64,000 nucleotides of DNA from Bacteroidota bacterium (GTDB taxonomy: Bacteria; Bacteroidota; Bacteroidia; NS11-12g; UBA9320), in NCBI GenBank assembly GCA_947468275.1, contig CANIKO010000011.1:1-64000 (forward strand), given 5' to 3'. The position numbers and the translations under genes are program-made. The notes beneath the pieces were generated by a model. It did not search any database. It worked only from the letters and a program-made list of their open reading frames with translations, and was not told the DNA's origin. Shown here piece after piece: positions 27,298 through 36,137 of the stretch (its first letter is position 1; each line of letters begins with the position of its first letter).

Positions 27298-29363
27298 GCC
27301 ATCGCAAATCCATACAAAATGTTTATTTGGTCGGAAATCCAAATTGTGGAAAATCCACCCTTTTTAATATTGTAACGGGTTTACATCAAAAAACCAGTAA
27401 TCTTCCGGGCACCACTATCGAAATCAGGAAAAGTAAGATTTCCAATAAAAACGGTAAAACAATTCGATTGTTCGATTTGCCGGGTATATACAGCATCAAC
27501 CCTGCTAGTAAAGATGAACAAATTGCCTGCGAACCACTTTTAAACCCTGAACATGCAGAGCATCCCGACCATATAATTGTGGTAATTGATTCGTCCAATC
27601 TGAAACGAAATTTATTGCTCTTTACCCAAATTGCCGATTTAGGATTTTCCGTTTCACTGGTACTCAACATGACCGATATTGCTTCAAAAAAAGGAATTGT
27701 TATTGATATTGAACGACTTGAACGTGAGTTAGGAATTAAAGTTATTCAAACCTCAGCCAGAAGCAATCTTAACCTCGACCAACTCAAAAAACTGATTTTT
27801 GAGGATGGATTTAAGTCGCATTTTAATTGTTACGAGTCACCATCCCTTAAAGAATTTTTCACTGAATCGACTATCGATTTAACCAAATACAACGACTACC
27901 AAGCCCTGCAAATTGTTTATAAAAACAGTGATATAGTTGGGGGCAAAGCCCATCAAATAATATTTGAAGAACAAAGGGCTATGGAAGTAATGGTGCGCTA
28001 CAAGGCTATTAGTGGCTTATTGGCCCGCTGTGTTACCCAATCTAATATTCGAAAACAAGTTTCCAAAAAAATAGATAAAGTGGTGACCCACCCTGTGTTT
28101 GGCTACCTTATTTTTCTATGTATAATTTTCATTATTTTTCAGTCGGTGTTTACATTGGCGGCTTATCCGATGGATTTAATAGAACAAGCTTTTAATTGGG
28201 CGGGGCACTCTATTTCAAGCAGAATGTCTCATGGATTACTGGAGAGTTTGGTCGTCAATGGCATTTTAGCCGGTATGTCAGGAGTTATTGTGTTTATCCC
28301 TCAAATCGTTATCCTGTTTATGTTCTTGGCTATTCTAGAAGATTCAGGTTATATGTCTCGGGTTAGTTTTATCCTTGATAAAATAATGCGAAAATTTGGA
28401 ATGAACGGACGTTCAGTTTTGCCACTAATTAGCGGTGCAGCCTGTGCCATACCTGCCATCATGAGTGCACGAACCATTGAAAATAAACGCGACCGACTCA
28501 TCACAATTATGGTTACTCCATTTATCAGTTGCTCGGCTCGCTTGCCGGTTTATATTCTACTTATTAGCATTATTCCCATCCATTCCAAAATATTCGGAAT
28601 TTTTAATCATCAGGGGTTTTTATTAATGGCCATGTATCTTTTGGGAGTTATCACTTCATTGTTGGCCGGAATAGTTTTAAGCCGGTTTATTAAAAATACT
28701 GATACCACAGGTTTTTTTATGGAGTTGCCCACTTACCAACTACCACGTTTAAAAAACATCGGAATTACTTGTTTCACCAAAGCCAAAAGTTTTGTGTGGG
28801 AAGCAGGAAAAATAATATTTCTGGTGTCAATAGTATTGTGGTATCTCACTTCGTTTGGGCCTTCTGAAAAATTTAAAGAAATTGAAGAAAATGTAGCTTA
28901 TGAATTGAGGACAAACAAAATTAGTGCTGAAGATGCCAATTTAAGTTTAGCCTTGCAAAAACAGGAACATTCCTATGCAGGCTATTTTGGAAAAACTATC
29001 GAACCATTAATAAAACCACTTGGGTTTGACTGGCGGATTGGCATTTCACTCATCACTTCCTTTATAGCCCGTGAGGTTTTTGTTGGCTCAATGGCTACCA
29101 TTTATGGAGCCGGGCAGGATGATTTTGTAAATATCAGAAAAAAAATGCAGGCTGAAATTAATCCCGTTACTCACAAACCTACCTTTTCTATAGCTGTTTG
29201 TTTATCGTTATTGGTTTTTTATGCATTGGCCATGCAATGCGCCAGCACTATAGCTGTAGTATTTAAAGAAACCAAAAGTTGGAAATGGCCAACCTTACAA
29301 TTTTTGTTAATGAGCGTCACCGCTTGGGTAGCAAGTTGGGTCGTATTTAATATTTTCACTTAA
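27294..29363 (+). CDS. feoB: Ferrous iron transporter B
   Basis: This 689-residue inner-membrane Fe2+ transporter has a cytoplasmic GTPase domain. The G domain is clear: G1 GNPNCGKST, G2 region around NLPGTT, G3 DLPG, G4 NMTD and G5 TSAR. The membrane part has two Gate-like repeats, the first including MSARTIENKRDRLITIM with nearby SGAACAIPA, the second FIAREVFVGSMATIYG. It starts at TTG 27294, overlapping feoA by 4 nt. The last 11 codons and stop are nearly duplicated about 2 kb downstream (31378-31412), bracketing two unknown genes. Confidence 0.94.
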   Translation: MSHRKSIQNVYLVGNPNCGKSTLFNIVTGLHQKTSNLPGTTIEIRKSKISNKNGKTIRLFDLPGIYSINPASKDEQIACEPLLNPEHAEHPDHIIVVIDSSNLKRNLLLFTQIADLGFSVSLVLNMTDIASKKGIVIDIERLERELGIKVIQTSARSNLNLDQLKKLIFEDGFKSHFNCYESPSLKEFFTESTIDLTKYNDYQALQIVYKNSDIVGGKAHQIIFEEQRAMEVMVRYKAISGLLARCVTQSNIRKQVSKKIDKVVTHPVFGYLIFLCIIFIIFQSVFTLAAYPMDLIEQAFNWAGHSISSRMSHGLLESLVVNGILAGMSGVIVFIPQIVILFMFLAILEDSGYMSRVSFILDKIMRKFGMNGRSVLPLISGAACAIPAIMSARTIENKRDRLITIMVTPFISCSARLPVYILLISIIPIHSKIFGIFNHQGFLLMAMYLLGVITSLLAGIVLSRFIKNTDTTGFFMELPTYQLPRLKNIGITCFTKAKSFVWEAGKIIFLVSIVLWYLTSFGPSEKFKEIEENVAYELRTNKISAEDANLSLALQKQEHSYAGYFGKTIEPLIKPLGFDWRIGISLITSFIAREVFVGSMATIYGAGQDDFVNIRKKMQAEINPVTHKPTFSIAVCLSLLVFYALAMQCASTIAVVFKETKSWKWPTLQFLLMSVTAWVASWVVFNIFT

Positions 29364-29365
29364 AA
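29331..29365 (+). repeat. Direct repeat, copy 1 (3' end of feoB)
   Basis: This 35-nt segment covers the last ten codons of feoB, its stop codon and 2 nt beyond. Its first 27 nt are identical to 31378-31404; after one mismatch the next 7 nt also match (34/35). The two copies bracket a segment of about 2.0 kb. Confidence 0.85.
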
Positions 29366-29469
29366 TATTAAATTTCCTATTAAAAAAAACTGTAGCTTTT
29401 AAAAGATAAAGATTGTTAATGACAATTACACCCCTTGTTTATAAATTTACAATTTTATTATCAGCATTT

Positions 29470-29479
29470 CCCCCCCCCC
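29470..29479 (+). repeat. Homopolymer run of ten C
   Basis: Ten consecutive C residues lie in an A+T-rich intergenic stretch, about 150 nt before the next start codon. Such runs slip during replication and can switch expression. Here the run is upstream of the likely promoter rather than in a coding region. A polymerase or assembly length error at this run is also possible. Confidence 0.7.
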
Positions 29480-29630
29480 TTAAAATAAAATGACACTTAA
29501 AATTAGGAATACAGGCAAATATCTATTAAACTTTGTTTTGTTTTTAATAGAAAGGAGGTAAAATAATTGTATAGAATTGAAAGGGGAAGCTGAAGACCAT
29601 ATAGAGTAGGCAACATTAAACTATTTCAAA

Positions 29631-30065
29631 ATGAAAAAAATTATTTTGTTTTTATTCTTATCATTTACCTTTTATTTTTCAAATGCGGCTATTATTATTT
29701 GTCGCTCGTATCCCGAGAACGATTGCAATGGAAACTTTTCATCATGTAGAAATGAAGATTACAATTGGGTAACTGGGGATTGGACGATTACTATTACTTG
29801 CACTTGTTCAGCATTTTGCGGTGTATGCCCGCAGTACTCTATAGGAGGCGGGGGTGACCATGACCATGACCCTAAAGACATTACAGCTGCTGAATATTTA
29901 TTTGGTTTTGCAGATGGAGCAATTGCTCAAAGTACTTCTTCAGGCAGCGTTAGTGCTAATTATCAAGCTGATGGCGAAAATTTTGTAAGACATTATACTG
30001 CCTCATGGTTATTAAATGTGGTAACTCATACATACGAAATGAGTCTTGATAGAGATGATTACTAG
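29631..30065 (+). CDS. Small cysteine-rich secreted protein, unknown
   Basis: This 144-residue protein is not recognised. Residues 1-19 are a signal peptide (MKKIILFLFLSFTFYFSNA). Seven cysteines fall at 24, 32, 39, 57, 59, 63 and 66, enough for a disulfide-stabilised knot. A glycine/acid/histidine run follows (GGGGDHDHD, 72-80) that could bind metal. The rest is polar, with FADGAIAQSTSSGS and a C-terminus rich in Y and D. The ATG at 29631 is about 75 nt after an AGGAGGT sequence (29554-29560). It is the first of two genes in the segment bracketed by the feoB 3'-end repeat and lies 6 nt before the next gene. Confidence 0.7.
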   Translation: MKKIILFLFLSFTFYFSNAAIIICRSYPENDCNGNFSSCRNEDYNWVTGDWTITITCTCSAFCGVCPQYSIGGGGDHDHDPKDITAAEYLFGFADGAIAQSTSSGSVSANYQADGENFVRHYTASWLLNVVTHTYEMSLDRDDY

Positions 30066-30071
30066 ATTTAA

Positions 30072-31307
30072 ATGATGAGACTGACCAACTCCATTTTTAT
30101 ATTTTTGCATTTTTTTATTCCAAATAATGTATTGGGTCAGTCTTCCTATACTTTAATAAAGAAAAAACACATTCCTCCATATAATGTAACAAATACATTT
30201 TCATTTTATCAAACGATATCAAGCTTTCACAGCACCTATTTTAATGGTGTAATTATTGTAGGCTCCGATACTTTAAATTCAAAAATTCAAATTACTAAGG
30301 TTAAATATAATGATAGCTCTTCTATAGAAGATTATTACTTTGTAGCATTTCCAGAAATTTTAAAATCAAAAGCAAAAGACGGGAGTTTGCTAATAAATAA
30401 CTGCTACGAAGTGAATAAAAATACATTTCAGGTTTTATTCGAAAACTGCATCCTAGTGACTTTTATTTTTAAAAAGAACAAATTCAAAATAGTTGACATA
30501 ATTGATTTAGAGAAAAAATTATCTTCTGGATTTTCTTACTTATATAAGTGTGGTGATTATTACACTGGTTTTAATAAAATAATACTAGGAAAATGTTTAG
30601 TAAACAAGATTGATACTCCTGAATTATTTCTCTTTGACAAGAATTTCAAAATAATTAATAGTACTAAAATACCTCAATTTGAAACTTCCTTTTTAACTTT
30701 TGGCGGTACAAAATATTTAGATTTTTGCAAGGATAAATTACTTATTTGTTCTCCAACGAATTTTTCATTTGGTGTGTTTGACTTTAATTCGTTAACCTAT
30801 AATTCATACGATTTAAAAAATATAAAGAATTTTAACCTTCAAAAAATCGATTCGACATTAGATCATTCAATCAAAAGTATATTTTCCGGAGCTTTATATG
30901 GAGATAGACTTGGAGCATATTTAAAATTAAGAAATGATTCATTTAATTTTATCAAAAAGTGTTATTTCAGCGGTAAAGATGAAATTGAATTATTGATATC
31001 AATTAGTAAAAAGGGGCACCATTCAATGCAGTTGTCAAAACTAAAAATTAATCCCAAATTAACTTATAAACTAATTGATACCAATATTTACTCTATAAAT
31101 AGGAATAAAATAATTACCAAGTTTGATTATCCATTTGACCCATACCAGATGAGTTTTGAGATTAATAATTCTTACATTATTGCTTATGGTTATGACTTTT
31201 GGAATGAAAATCTTATAGGTAAAAAAATCGTAGACTTTAACGATAAAAAGTATTTTTCAGATGACCGTAATAGGAAATTTAAATACTATATCCTAAGACG
31301 AAACTAA
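30072..31307 (+). CDS. Secreted protein of unknown function in the feoB-rpoD insert
   Basis: This 411-residue protein is not recognised. Residues 1-22 form a signal peptide ending NNVLG-Q. The mature chain alternates short beta-strand-like stretches with polar turns (IIVGSDTLNSKIQI, ELFLFDKNFKII, FGVFDFNSLTYNSYDL), which could be a propeller or similar all-beta fold, but no repeat was defined. There are six cysteines. It begins 6 nt after the cysteine-rich protein gene, so the two are likely co-expressed. Hand counts give 13 and 17 G/C in two 60-nt lines (30481 and 30841) against 21 in an rpoD line (31801), suggesting a lower G+C than its neighbour. Confidence 0.7.
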   Translation: MMRLTNSIFIFLHFFIPNNVLGQSSYTLIKKKHIPPYNVTNTFSFYQTISSFHSTYFNGVIIVGSDTLNSKIQITKVKYNDSSSIEDYYFVAFPEILKSKAKDGSLLINNCYEVNKNTFQVLFENCILVTFIFKKNKFKIVDIIDLEKKLSSGFSYLYKCGDYYTGFNKIILGKCLVNKIDTPELFLFDKNFKIINSTKIPQFETSFLTFGGTKYLDFCKDKLLICSPTNFSFGVFDFNSLTYNSYDLKNIKNFNLQKIDSTLDHSIKSIFSGALYGDRLGAYLKLRNDSFNFIKKCYFSGKDEIELLISISKKGHHSMQLSKLKINPKLTYKLIDTNIYSINRNKIITKFDYPFDPYQMSFEINNSYIIAYGYDFWNENLIGKKIVDFNDKKYFSDDRNRKFKYYILRRN

Positions 31308-31335
31308 ATATTAGTTAGCCAAAATAGACAAATGC

Positions 31336-31410
31336 CCTTGATAGAATTTATTTATATTGAGTATTACAGCCTGATTTGCAAGTTGGGTCGTATTTAATAT
31401 TTTCTCTTAA
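31336..31410 (+). pseudogene. Decayed copy of the feoB 3' end
   Basis: Read in the feoB frame this segment gives P-stop-stop-NLFILSITA-stop-FASWVVFNIFS-stop. The genuine feoB end is PTLQFLLMSVTAWVASWVVFNIFT. The last ten codons differ only by T to S, while the upstream part is diverged and has three in-frame stops. The near-identical part (31378-31412) is copy 2 of the direct repeat. It is either the junction of an inserted segment or the relic of a second feoB copy. Confidence 0.7.
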
Positions 31411-31441
31411 AAAAACATTCAATTTTTTTGCAGAATTGTTA

Positions 31442-31449
31442 TATTTTTG
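31442..31449 (+). promoter_or_regulatory. Candidate -7 element of rpoD (TATTTTTG)
   Basis: An exact TAnnTTTG lies 68 nt before the rpoD start codon. No TTTG was found at the right spacing upstream. It lies 29 nt beyond the second feoB-end repeat, so that segment ends just short of the rpoD promoter. Confidence 0.45.
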
Positions 31450-31517
31450 CAAGTTCTATCGAAAAACGAATAATAATTCTAATTTCAACGTCTAAATAAA
31501 GAGAATTTAAGGAAAAA

Positions 31518-32381
31518 ATGAGGCAGCTAAAAATCAGTAAACAGTTTACCAATCGCGAAAACAAGTCGCTAGACAAATACCTGAATGAAATTTCAAAAGT
31601 ACCAATGATTGATGCACAGGAGGAGGTGGAACTAGCCCGTCGAATCCGTGAAGGTGACCAAACTGCTTTAGAAAAATTAGTGAATGCCAACCTTCGTTTC
31701 GTTGTTTCTGTTTCCAAACAGTATCAAAATCAAGGATTAACCCTTGGCGATTTAATAAATGAAGGCAACTTAGGTTTGATAAAAGCCGCCAAGCGTTTTG
31801 ATGAAACCCGTGGTTTTAAATTTATCTCTTATGCTGTGTGGTGGATTCGTCAATCTATTTTACAAGCTTTGGCCGATCAATCACGTATTGTACGTTTGCC
31901 TTTAAATAAAGTAGGTTCCATTGGTCGTATTTCGGCTATGGCTGCCAAGCTTGAGCAAATACACGAGCGTGAACCAACGGCTGAAGAAATAGCTGTAGCT
32001 CTGGATGTTCCTTTAATAGAAGTTGAAAATGCCTTGCGTTCAGCCGGTCGTCACCTATCTATTGATGCACCACTTACCGAAGGGGAAGACAATACACTTT
32101 TAGGAGTTTTGGACAGCAATGACGAGCCTCGTCCGGATTCATCATTAATCAGCGAATCATTACAAAAAGAAATTAGCCGTGTGATAAGCACGCTTAGCGA
32201 TAAGGAACGGGATGTATTGAAATATTACTACGGCCTTGATGGCGGACCGGCTCATACCCTGGAAGACATCAGCGAAAAAGTAGGACTAACCCGCGAACGG
32301 GTTCGCCAGATAAAAGAAAAAGCATTGCGAAGACTTCGCAAATCTTCAAAAAGTAAGATTTTGAAATCGTACTTAGGATAA
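31518..32381 (+). CDS. rpoD: Primary RNA polymerase sigma factor (sigma-70/RpoD)
   Basis: This 287-residue principal sigma factor, like those of other Bacteroidota, lacks region 1.1. Region 1.2 is [15 protein letters not shown]. Regions 2.1-2.4 run through [57 protein letters not shown]. Region 3 follows LPLNKVGSI, and region 4 holds the helix-turn-helix [28 protein letters not shown]. It directs core polymerase to the TTTG/TAnnTTTG promoters seen in this window. It is a single gene between the feoB-associated insert and the ric-rrf2 operon. Confidence 0.95.
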   Translation: MRQLKISKQFTNRENKSLDKYLNEISKVPMIDAQEEVELARRIREGDQTALEKLVNANLRFVVSVSKQYQNQGLTLGDLINEGNLGLIKAAKRFDETRGFKFISYAVWWIRQSILQALADQSRIVRLPLNKVGSIGRISAMAAKLEQIHEREPTAEEIAVALDVPLIEVENALRSAGRHLSIDAPLTEGEDNTLLGVLDSNDEPRPDSSLISESLQKEISRVISTLSDKERDVLKYYYGLDGGPAHTLEDISEKVGLTRERVRQIKEKALRRLRKSSKSKILKSYLG

Positions 32382-32487
32382 AACAAAAAACACCTCTAGC
32401 CTTTCCTAAATGCATCGATTCAAGATATTATAAAAAAAAATTTAAGGTTAGTTGCCCAAGGACTGTTTCATTTCCAACTGTGCCTTC

Positions 32488-33210
32488 CTAATTCGATAGT
32501 TTTGTTTCCAATAAAATAGCCTTTGGAAACAAAATATTATTTTCTAAATGTACATGTAAATGCAAGTCTTGCTCAAATTCATCCAATTTAGCATATAAGG
32601 CCTTAAAGGTATTACAAGCCCATTCGGGTGGATTATAATTATCACTTAACTTGCCTATTTCCTTTAAAATATCTCCTACTTTTTCGTGTTCACTTTCCAT
32701 CATATTTATAGGATTTTGAACACTTCCAAAATGAGAAGACTGCAACAAACCATTGGACCTGTTGGCTACCACTAGTTCTTTTATATAAGGAAACAGGACC
32801 ATTTCTTCTTTTTGCATATGAGCGGTTAGTTCTTCGTTTACGGCCAAAAACCATTCATAAATTTTAACAACTGGTGGATGACCCTCGCCATGAACCCTGG
32901 CTACTTTACTTGCATAAGCATCTAGCATTTCAAGCGATTCTTTCACATAAACATGGTGCGTATTCACAATATAATCCATCAAAAAATCTAACTCCCAATT
33001 CTTGAAATTTTGAGATGGCATAACTTTTTCGTCCAAATTTTTTAAATCTTGTAATAACGAATTCATGTCTACATTTTTCTTTTCACATGCTTTTTGGATA
33101 GAGATACCTCCACCGCAACAAAAGTCGATTCCGTATTTTTTAAATACATGGGCCGAATTGATATTGGCGGAAACAACATCGCCAACTTTTACTTCTTCTA
33201 ATACTATCAT
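32488..33210 (-). CDS. ric: Iron-sulfur cluster repair di-iron protein (Ric/ScdA/YtfE family)
   Basis: This 240-residue cytoplasmic protein repairs Fe-S clusters damaged by nitric oxide or peroxide. The N-terminal ScdA/DUF542 domain has GIDFCCGGG (Cys31-Cys32). The C-terminal hemerythrin-like four-helix bundle supplies di-iron ligands: YIVNTHHVYV, HMQKEEMVLFPYI, ESEHEKVGDIL and HLHVHLENNILFPK. It lies 9 nt downstream of an Rrf2-family regulator with three cysteines, its probable NO- or Fe-S-sensing controller, and on the same strand. Confidence 0.92.
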   Translation of the reverse strand: MIVLEEVKVGDVVSANINSAHVFKKYGIDFCCGGGISIQKACEKKNVDMNSLLQDLKNLDEKVMPSQNFKNWELDFLMDYIVNTHHVYVKESLEMLDAYASKVARVHGEGHPPVVKIYEWFLAVNEELTAHMQKEEMVLFPYIKELVVANRSNGLLQSSHFGSVQNPINMMESEHEKVGDILKEIGKLSDNYNPPEWACNTFKALYAKLDEFEQDLHLHVHLENNILFPKAILLETKLSN

Positions 33211-33219
33211 ACTTGTAAT

Positions 33220-33645
33220 TTATTTAAGTGCTATTGTTTTATTTTTTATATTTTTTGTAAATTCATCTAATTCCAAATCCAACAAATCCTTTATCATATT
33301 TTCTTTAATTAATTTATACGCTTCATGAGCAGGACAAGGATTGGCAGACGAACACACCTTTAATCCCAATACACATTTGCTAAAAAAACCATCACCATCA
33401 ATGGCTAGAACAATTTCTTTAATCGTGATAGGTTTATTATTTTTAATCTGAAACCCTCCTTTGGCTCCAATTGTTGAAACCAATAAACCACTCCTTTTTA
33501 GTTGTTGTAAAATTTTTGCGGTAAAGGCCATTGGCGAATTAATAGCTTCTGCTATTTCATTCAAACATATTTTTCTCGAATCATCATGATTAGATTGAAT
33601 ATATATCATTGACTTTATCCCGTATTCACAAGCTTTGCTAAACAT
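33220..33645 (-). CDS. Rrf2-family transcriptional regulator
   Basis: This regulator of about 141 residues has a winged-helix N-terminus (MFSKACEYGIKSMIYIQSN, LNEIAEAINSPMAFTAKILQQLKRSGLL). A cluster of three cysteines follows (C-x6-C-x5-C in KCVLGLKVCSSANPC), as in NsrR and IscR, which bind an Fe-S cluster. ATG 33645 was chosen; a TTG 21 nt upstream would add seven residues that do not fit the family. It leads the operon with ric, so a role as an NO-sensitive repressor of ric is the natural inference. A TATATTTG element about 18 nt upstream could be the -7 box. Confidence 0.88.
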   Translation of the reverse strand: MFSKACEYGIKSMIYIQSNHDDSRKICLNEIAEAINSPMAFTAKILQQLKRSGLLVSTIGAKGGFQIKNNKPITIKEIVLAIDGDGFFSKCVLGLKVCSSANPCPAHEAYKLIKENMIKDLLDLELDEFTKNIKNKTIALK

Positions 33646-33822
33646 ATTCCCCTTTTGGTACAACAAATATAGACCTTAATTTATAATTCGGACATTTTTA
33701 TCCTAATTAATCGCAAAAACTGATTTATATCATAAAAAAAGATTGGAAGGACCTTAAATAGCCTAGTAAAAAAGAATGGAAGGATTAAAAGGAAGGATTT
33801 TTTAAAAAAAACAGGGAAAGGA

Positions 33823-34284
33823 TCAAAAACTCTCCAATAATTTTTCCATATACTTATCAGACTTATAAGCAAAACTAGAAACATCTTTTATTACCTTTCT
33901 AAATTCTTTAACCTGAGAGGCTTTGCCCTGCTGGTTTTTGAGCTGAGATAAGGATTTAAGAATGGGGTCAATGCCTTTTCGTTTGCGCTCCGTCGTCAAT
34001 ATTTTAGCAATCGATGCAATATCCTTGTCGGCTTTATAATATACGTTTCTATCTCCTGGTACAAATATTTTGAGCAAAAGTCCCATATCGGCCAAAGCTC
34101 TTAAATTGGTATTGGCATTACCACTTGAAATTTGAAGCAACTCCATGACCTCCGCCCGGCATAATGATTTTTGTGAAACCAACATCAATGCATGAATTTG
34201 GCCCATTACCTTATTTATTCCCCACTGCTGCCCGTAGTTTCCCCAAGTACTTATAAACTGACCTTTGGCTTCCACATAATTCAT
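33823..34284 (-). CDS. GbsR/MarR-family transcriptional regulator
   Basis: This 153-residue DNA-binding protein has the GbsR-like start KGQFISTWGNYGQQWGINKVMGQIHALMLVS. A winged helix follows (LCRAEVMELLQISSGNANTNLRALADMGLL), with the wing containing PGDRNVYYKAD. The C-terminal helices would form the dimer interface. In other bacteria GbsR controls choline or glycine-betaine genes; no such genes are adjacent here, so the target is unknown. TACTTTCG ends 5 nt before the ATG. Confidence 0.8.
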   Translation of the reverse strand: MNYVEAKGQFISTWGNYGQQWGINKVMGQIHALMLVSQKSLCRAEVMELLQISSGNANTNLRALADMGLLLKIFVPGDRNVYYKADKDIASIAKILTTERKRKGIDPILKSLSQLKNQQGKASQVKEFRKVIKDVSSFAYKSDKYMEKLLESF

Positions 34285-34289
34285 AGGCT

Positions 34290-34297
34290 CGAAAGTA
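34290..34297 (-). promoter_or_regulatory. -7-like element (TACTTTCG) abutting the GbsR-type gene start
   Basis: The minus strand reads TACTTTCG, then AGCCT, then ATG 34284. This is one change (TTCG) from TAnnTTTG, as upstream of rmuC. A transcript starting 4-5 nt after it would have no leader. Confidence 0.35.
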
Positions 34298-34431
34298 CGT
34301 CGTTTTACGATTTAAGGTAACTTTCGTTATAATATTGATTTAAACAGCCCAAATAAACTGTATATTTTATTCAACGTTTTGAGTTTTGATATTAAAGGTG
34401 TTGGTTTGCAGAAAATTTAAAAAAATATCAA

Positions 34432-35733
34432 ATGCAAGGCGAAAAAATAACAATAAATCATGGTGTGCTTCAAGTTCCAAACAATCCAATCCTACCTTTT
34501 ATTGAAGGAGATGGAACCGGTCCGGATATTTGGAAAGCAAGCAAAAGAGTGCTAGATGCCGCGGTAGAAAAGGCTTACAATGGCACAAAACAAATAGTAT
34601 GGAAAGAAGTATTAGCCGGACAAAAGGCATTTGACCAAACCGGCAACTGGTTGCCTGATGAAACATTAGATGCTTTTAAAGAATATTTAGTAGGAATAAA
34701 AGGCCCGTTAACTACTCCGGTTGGAGGTGGAATACGTTCATTAAACGTGGCTTTGCGCCAAATTTTAGATTTATACGTTTGTTTACGTCCGGTTCGTTGG
34801 TTTAAAGGCGTTCCAAGTCCTGTAAAAAATCCAGGAGCAGTGGACATGGTTATTTTCAGAGAAAACACCGAAGACATTTATGCCGGCATTGAATATGCCG
34901 CCGGAAGTGAAGACGCCCAAAGAGTTTTAGATTTTTTACAAAACGAATTTGCCAAAAACTTCGAAAAAATAAGATTCGGGACATTAGAAAAATCACAAAG
35001 ATGGCAGAAAGAATTGGAAGCCATTGGAGGTCCAACTAGAACTGTGGATGTTCAGGTGGGTATTGGAATAAAAGCGGTAAGTTACTTAGGTACTGAACGA
35101 CTGATGCATACTGCCATTGCCCATGCTATTAAGCATAATAAGAAAAGCGTCACCATAGTGCATAAAGGCAATATTATGAAATTTACCGAAGGAGGTTTCC
35201 GTGACTGGTGCTATTCGGTAGCCAAAGAATTTTATGGCGCTGTAGAAATTGAAGATGGCCCATGGTGCAAAATTCCTGAAGGAAAACCAGGGGCAGGTAT
35301 TGTCATAAAAGATTCAATTGCCGATATCACTTTGCAGCAGGTATTAACTCGCCCTGAAGATTTTGACGTCATCGCTACTTTAAATCTAAACGGCGATTAT
35401 TTAAGCGATGCTTTGGCAGCGCAAGTAGGAGGAATTGGTATTGCACCTGGCGCAAATATTAATGGAATTACTGGTCATGCCATATTTGAAGCCACCCATG
35501 GCACTGCACCAAAATATGCGAATCAGGATAAAGTTAATCCAGGCTCTATGATTTTGTCAGGAGCATTGATGCTTGAGTATCTTGGCTGGAAAGAAGCCAG
35601 TGATTTAATTTACAGTTCGCTTGAGAAAACAATTGATAGCAAACGGGTAACATATGATTTTGAACGCCAAATGGAAGGAGCAACTTTATTGAAATGCTCT
35701 GAATTTGGAACCGAACTAATAAATAATATGTAA
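34432..35733 (+). CDS. icd: Isocitrate dehydrogenase, NADP-dependent type
   Basis: This 433-residue TCA-cycle enzyme decarboxylates isocitrate to 2-oxoglutarate. It follows the E. coli Icd pattern. GDGTGPDIW binds cofactor, [12 protein letters not shown] carries the substrate-binding serine that Icd kinases can target, and EDIYAGIEY follows. Active-site Lys and Asp lie near [18 protein letters not shown] and [29 protein letters not shown] preference is inferred from the family (HGTAPKYA region). It is a single gene with a hairpin downstream. Confidence 0.95.
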   Translation: MQGEKITINHGVLQVPNNPILPFIEGDGTGPDIWKASKRVLDAAVEKAYNGTKQIVWKEVLAGQKAFDQTGNWLPDETLDAFKEYLVGIKGPLTTPVGGGIRSLNVALRQILDLYVCLRPVRWFKGVPSPVKNPGAVDMVIFRENTEDIYAGIEYAAGSEDAQRVLDFLQNEFAKNFEKIRFGTLEKSQRWQKELEAIGGPTRTVDVQVGIGIKAVSYLGTERLMHTAIAHAIKHNKKSVTIVHKGNIMKFTEGGFRDWCYSVAKEFYGAVEIEDGPWCKIPEGKPGAGIVIKDSIADITLQQVLTRPEDFDVIATLNLNGDYLSDALAAQVGGIGIAPGANINGITGHAIFEATHGTAPKYANQDKVNPGSMILSGALMLEYLGWKEASDLIYSSLEKTIDSKRVTYDFERQMEGATLLKCSEFGTELINNM

Positions 35734-35746
35734 ATTTTATTTTTCT

Positions 35747-35784
35747 GAAGAAGCCTTTAAAGATTGATTTTTAAAGGCTCCTTC
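35747..35784 (+). terminator. Hairpin after icd
   Basis: AGCCTTTAAA and TTTAAAGGCT pair over 10 bp around an 8-nt loop, extended by GAAG/CTTC beyond one mismatch. A clear U-run is missing, so it may be a weak terminator or an mRNA-stabilising stem. Confidence 0.5.
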
Positions 35785-35882
35785 AATCATTTTATCATTT
35801 ATTTTTTAATTTTTAAAAAAACATAATACAAATAAGAGTAAAATTGTCGTTTTTCGCGTTTTTATTGAAATAACTTAAAACT

Positions 35883-36104
35883 ATGTATTGGACACTTGAA
35901 CTTGCTTCATATTTGGACGATGCTCCATGGCCTGCCACCAAAGACGAATTGATTGATTACGCCGTTCGTTCTGGAGCCCCTATGGAGGTAATCGAAAACC
36001 TACAAGACCTTGAAGATGATGGTGAACCCTATGAAACCATCGAAGAAGTATGGGCGGATTATCCAACACCCGACGACTATTTCTTTAATGAAGACGAGCT
36101 TTAA
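35883..36104 (+). CDS. DUF2795 domain protein
   Basis: This 73-residue acidic protein matches the DUF2795 pattern common in Bacteroidota: MYWTLELASYLDDAPWPATKDELIDYAVRSG followed by EVIENLQDLEDDGEPYETIEEVW. The small helical domain may act in regulation, but the function is unknown. It is a single gene; its stop is followed by a gap holding the inverted repeat pair at 36138-36239. Confidence 0.85.
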   Translation: MYWTLELASYLDDAPWPATKDELIDYAVRSGAPMEVIENLQDLEDDGEPYETIEEVWADYPTPDDYFFNEDEL

Positions 36105-36137
36105 AATTTATTAGATTTTTTTTTAAAATCACTTATC

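Noticed and set aside
29554-29595. Short leader ORF starting TTG 29567 after AGGAGGT
   Set aside because: It encodes only eight codons (MYRIERGS) with no recognisable attenuator; the Shine-Dalgarno-like sequence is probably incidental in this phylum.
29364-31400. Insertion sequence between feoB and rpoD
   Set aside because: No transposase gene and no terminal inverted repeats were found; the bracketing repeat is of the feoB gene end, not a short target duplication.
31439-31717. Minus-strand frame antisense to the start of rpoD, and similar frames antisense to guaB, nrdJ, icd and the adhesin
   Set aside because: They lie opposite strongly conserved genes, have no family pattern, and arise from codon bias on the other strand.
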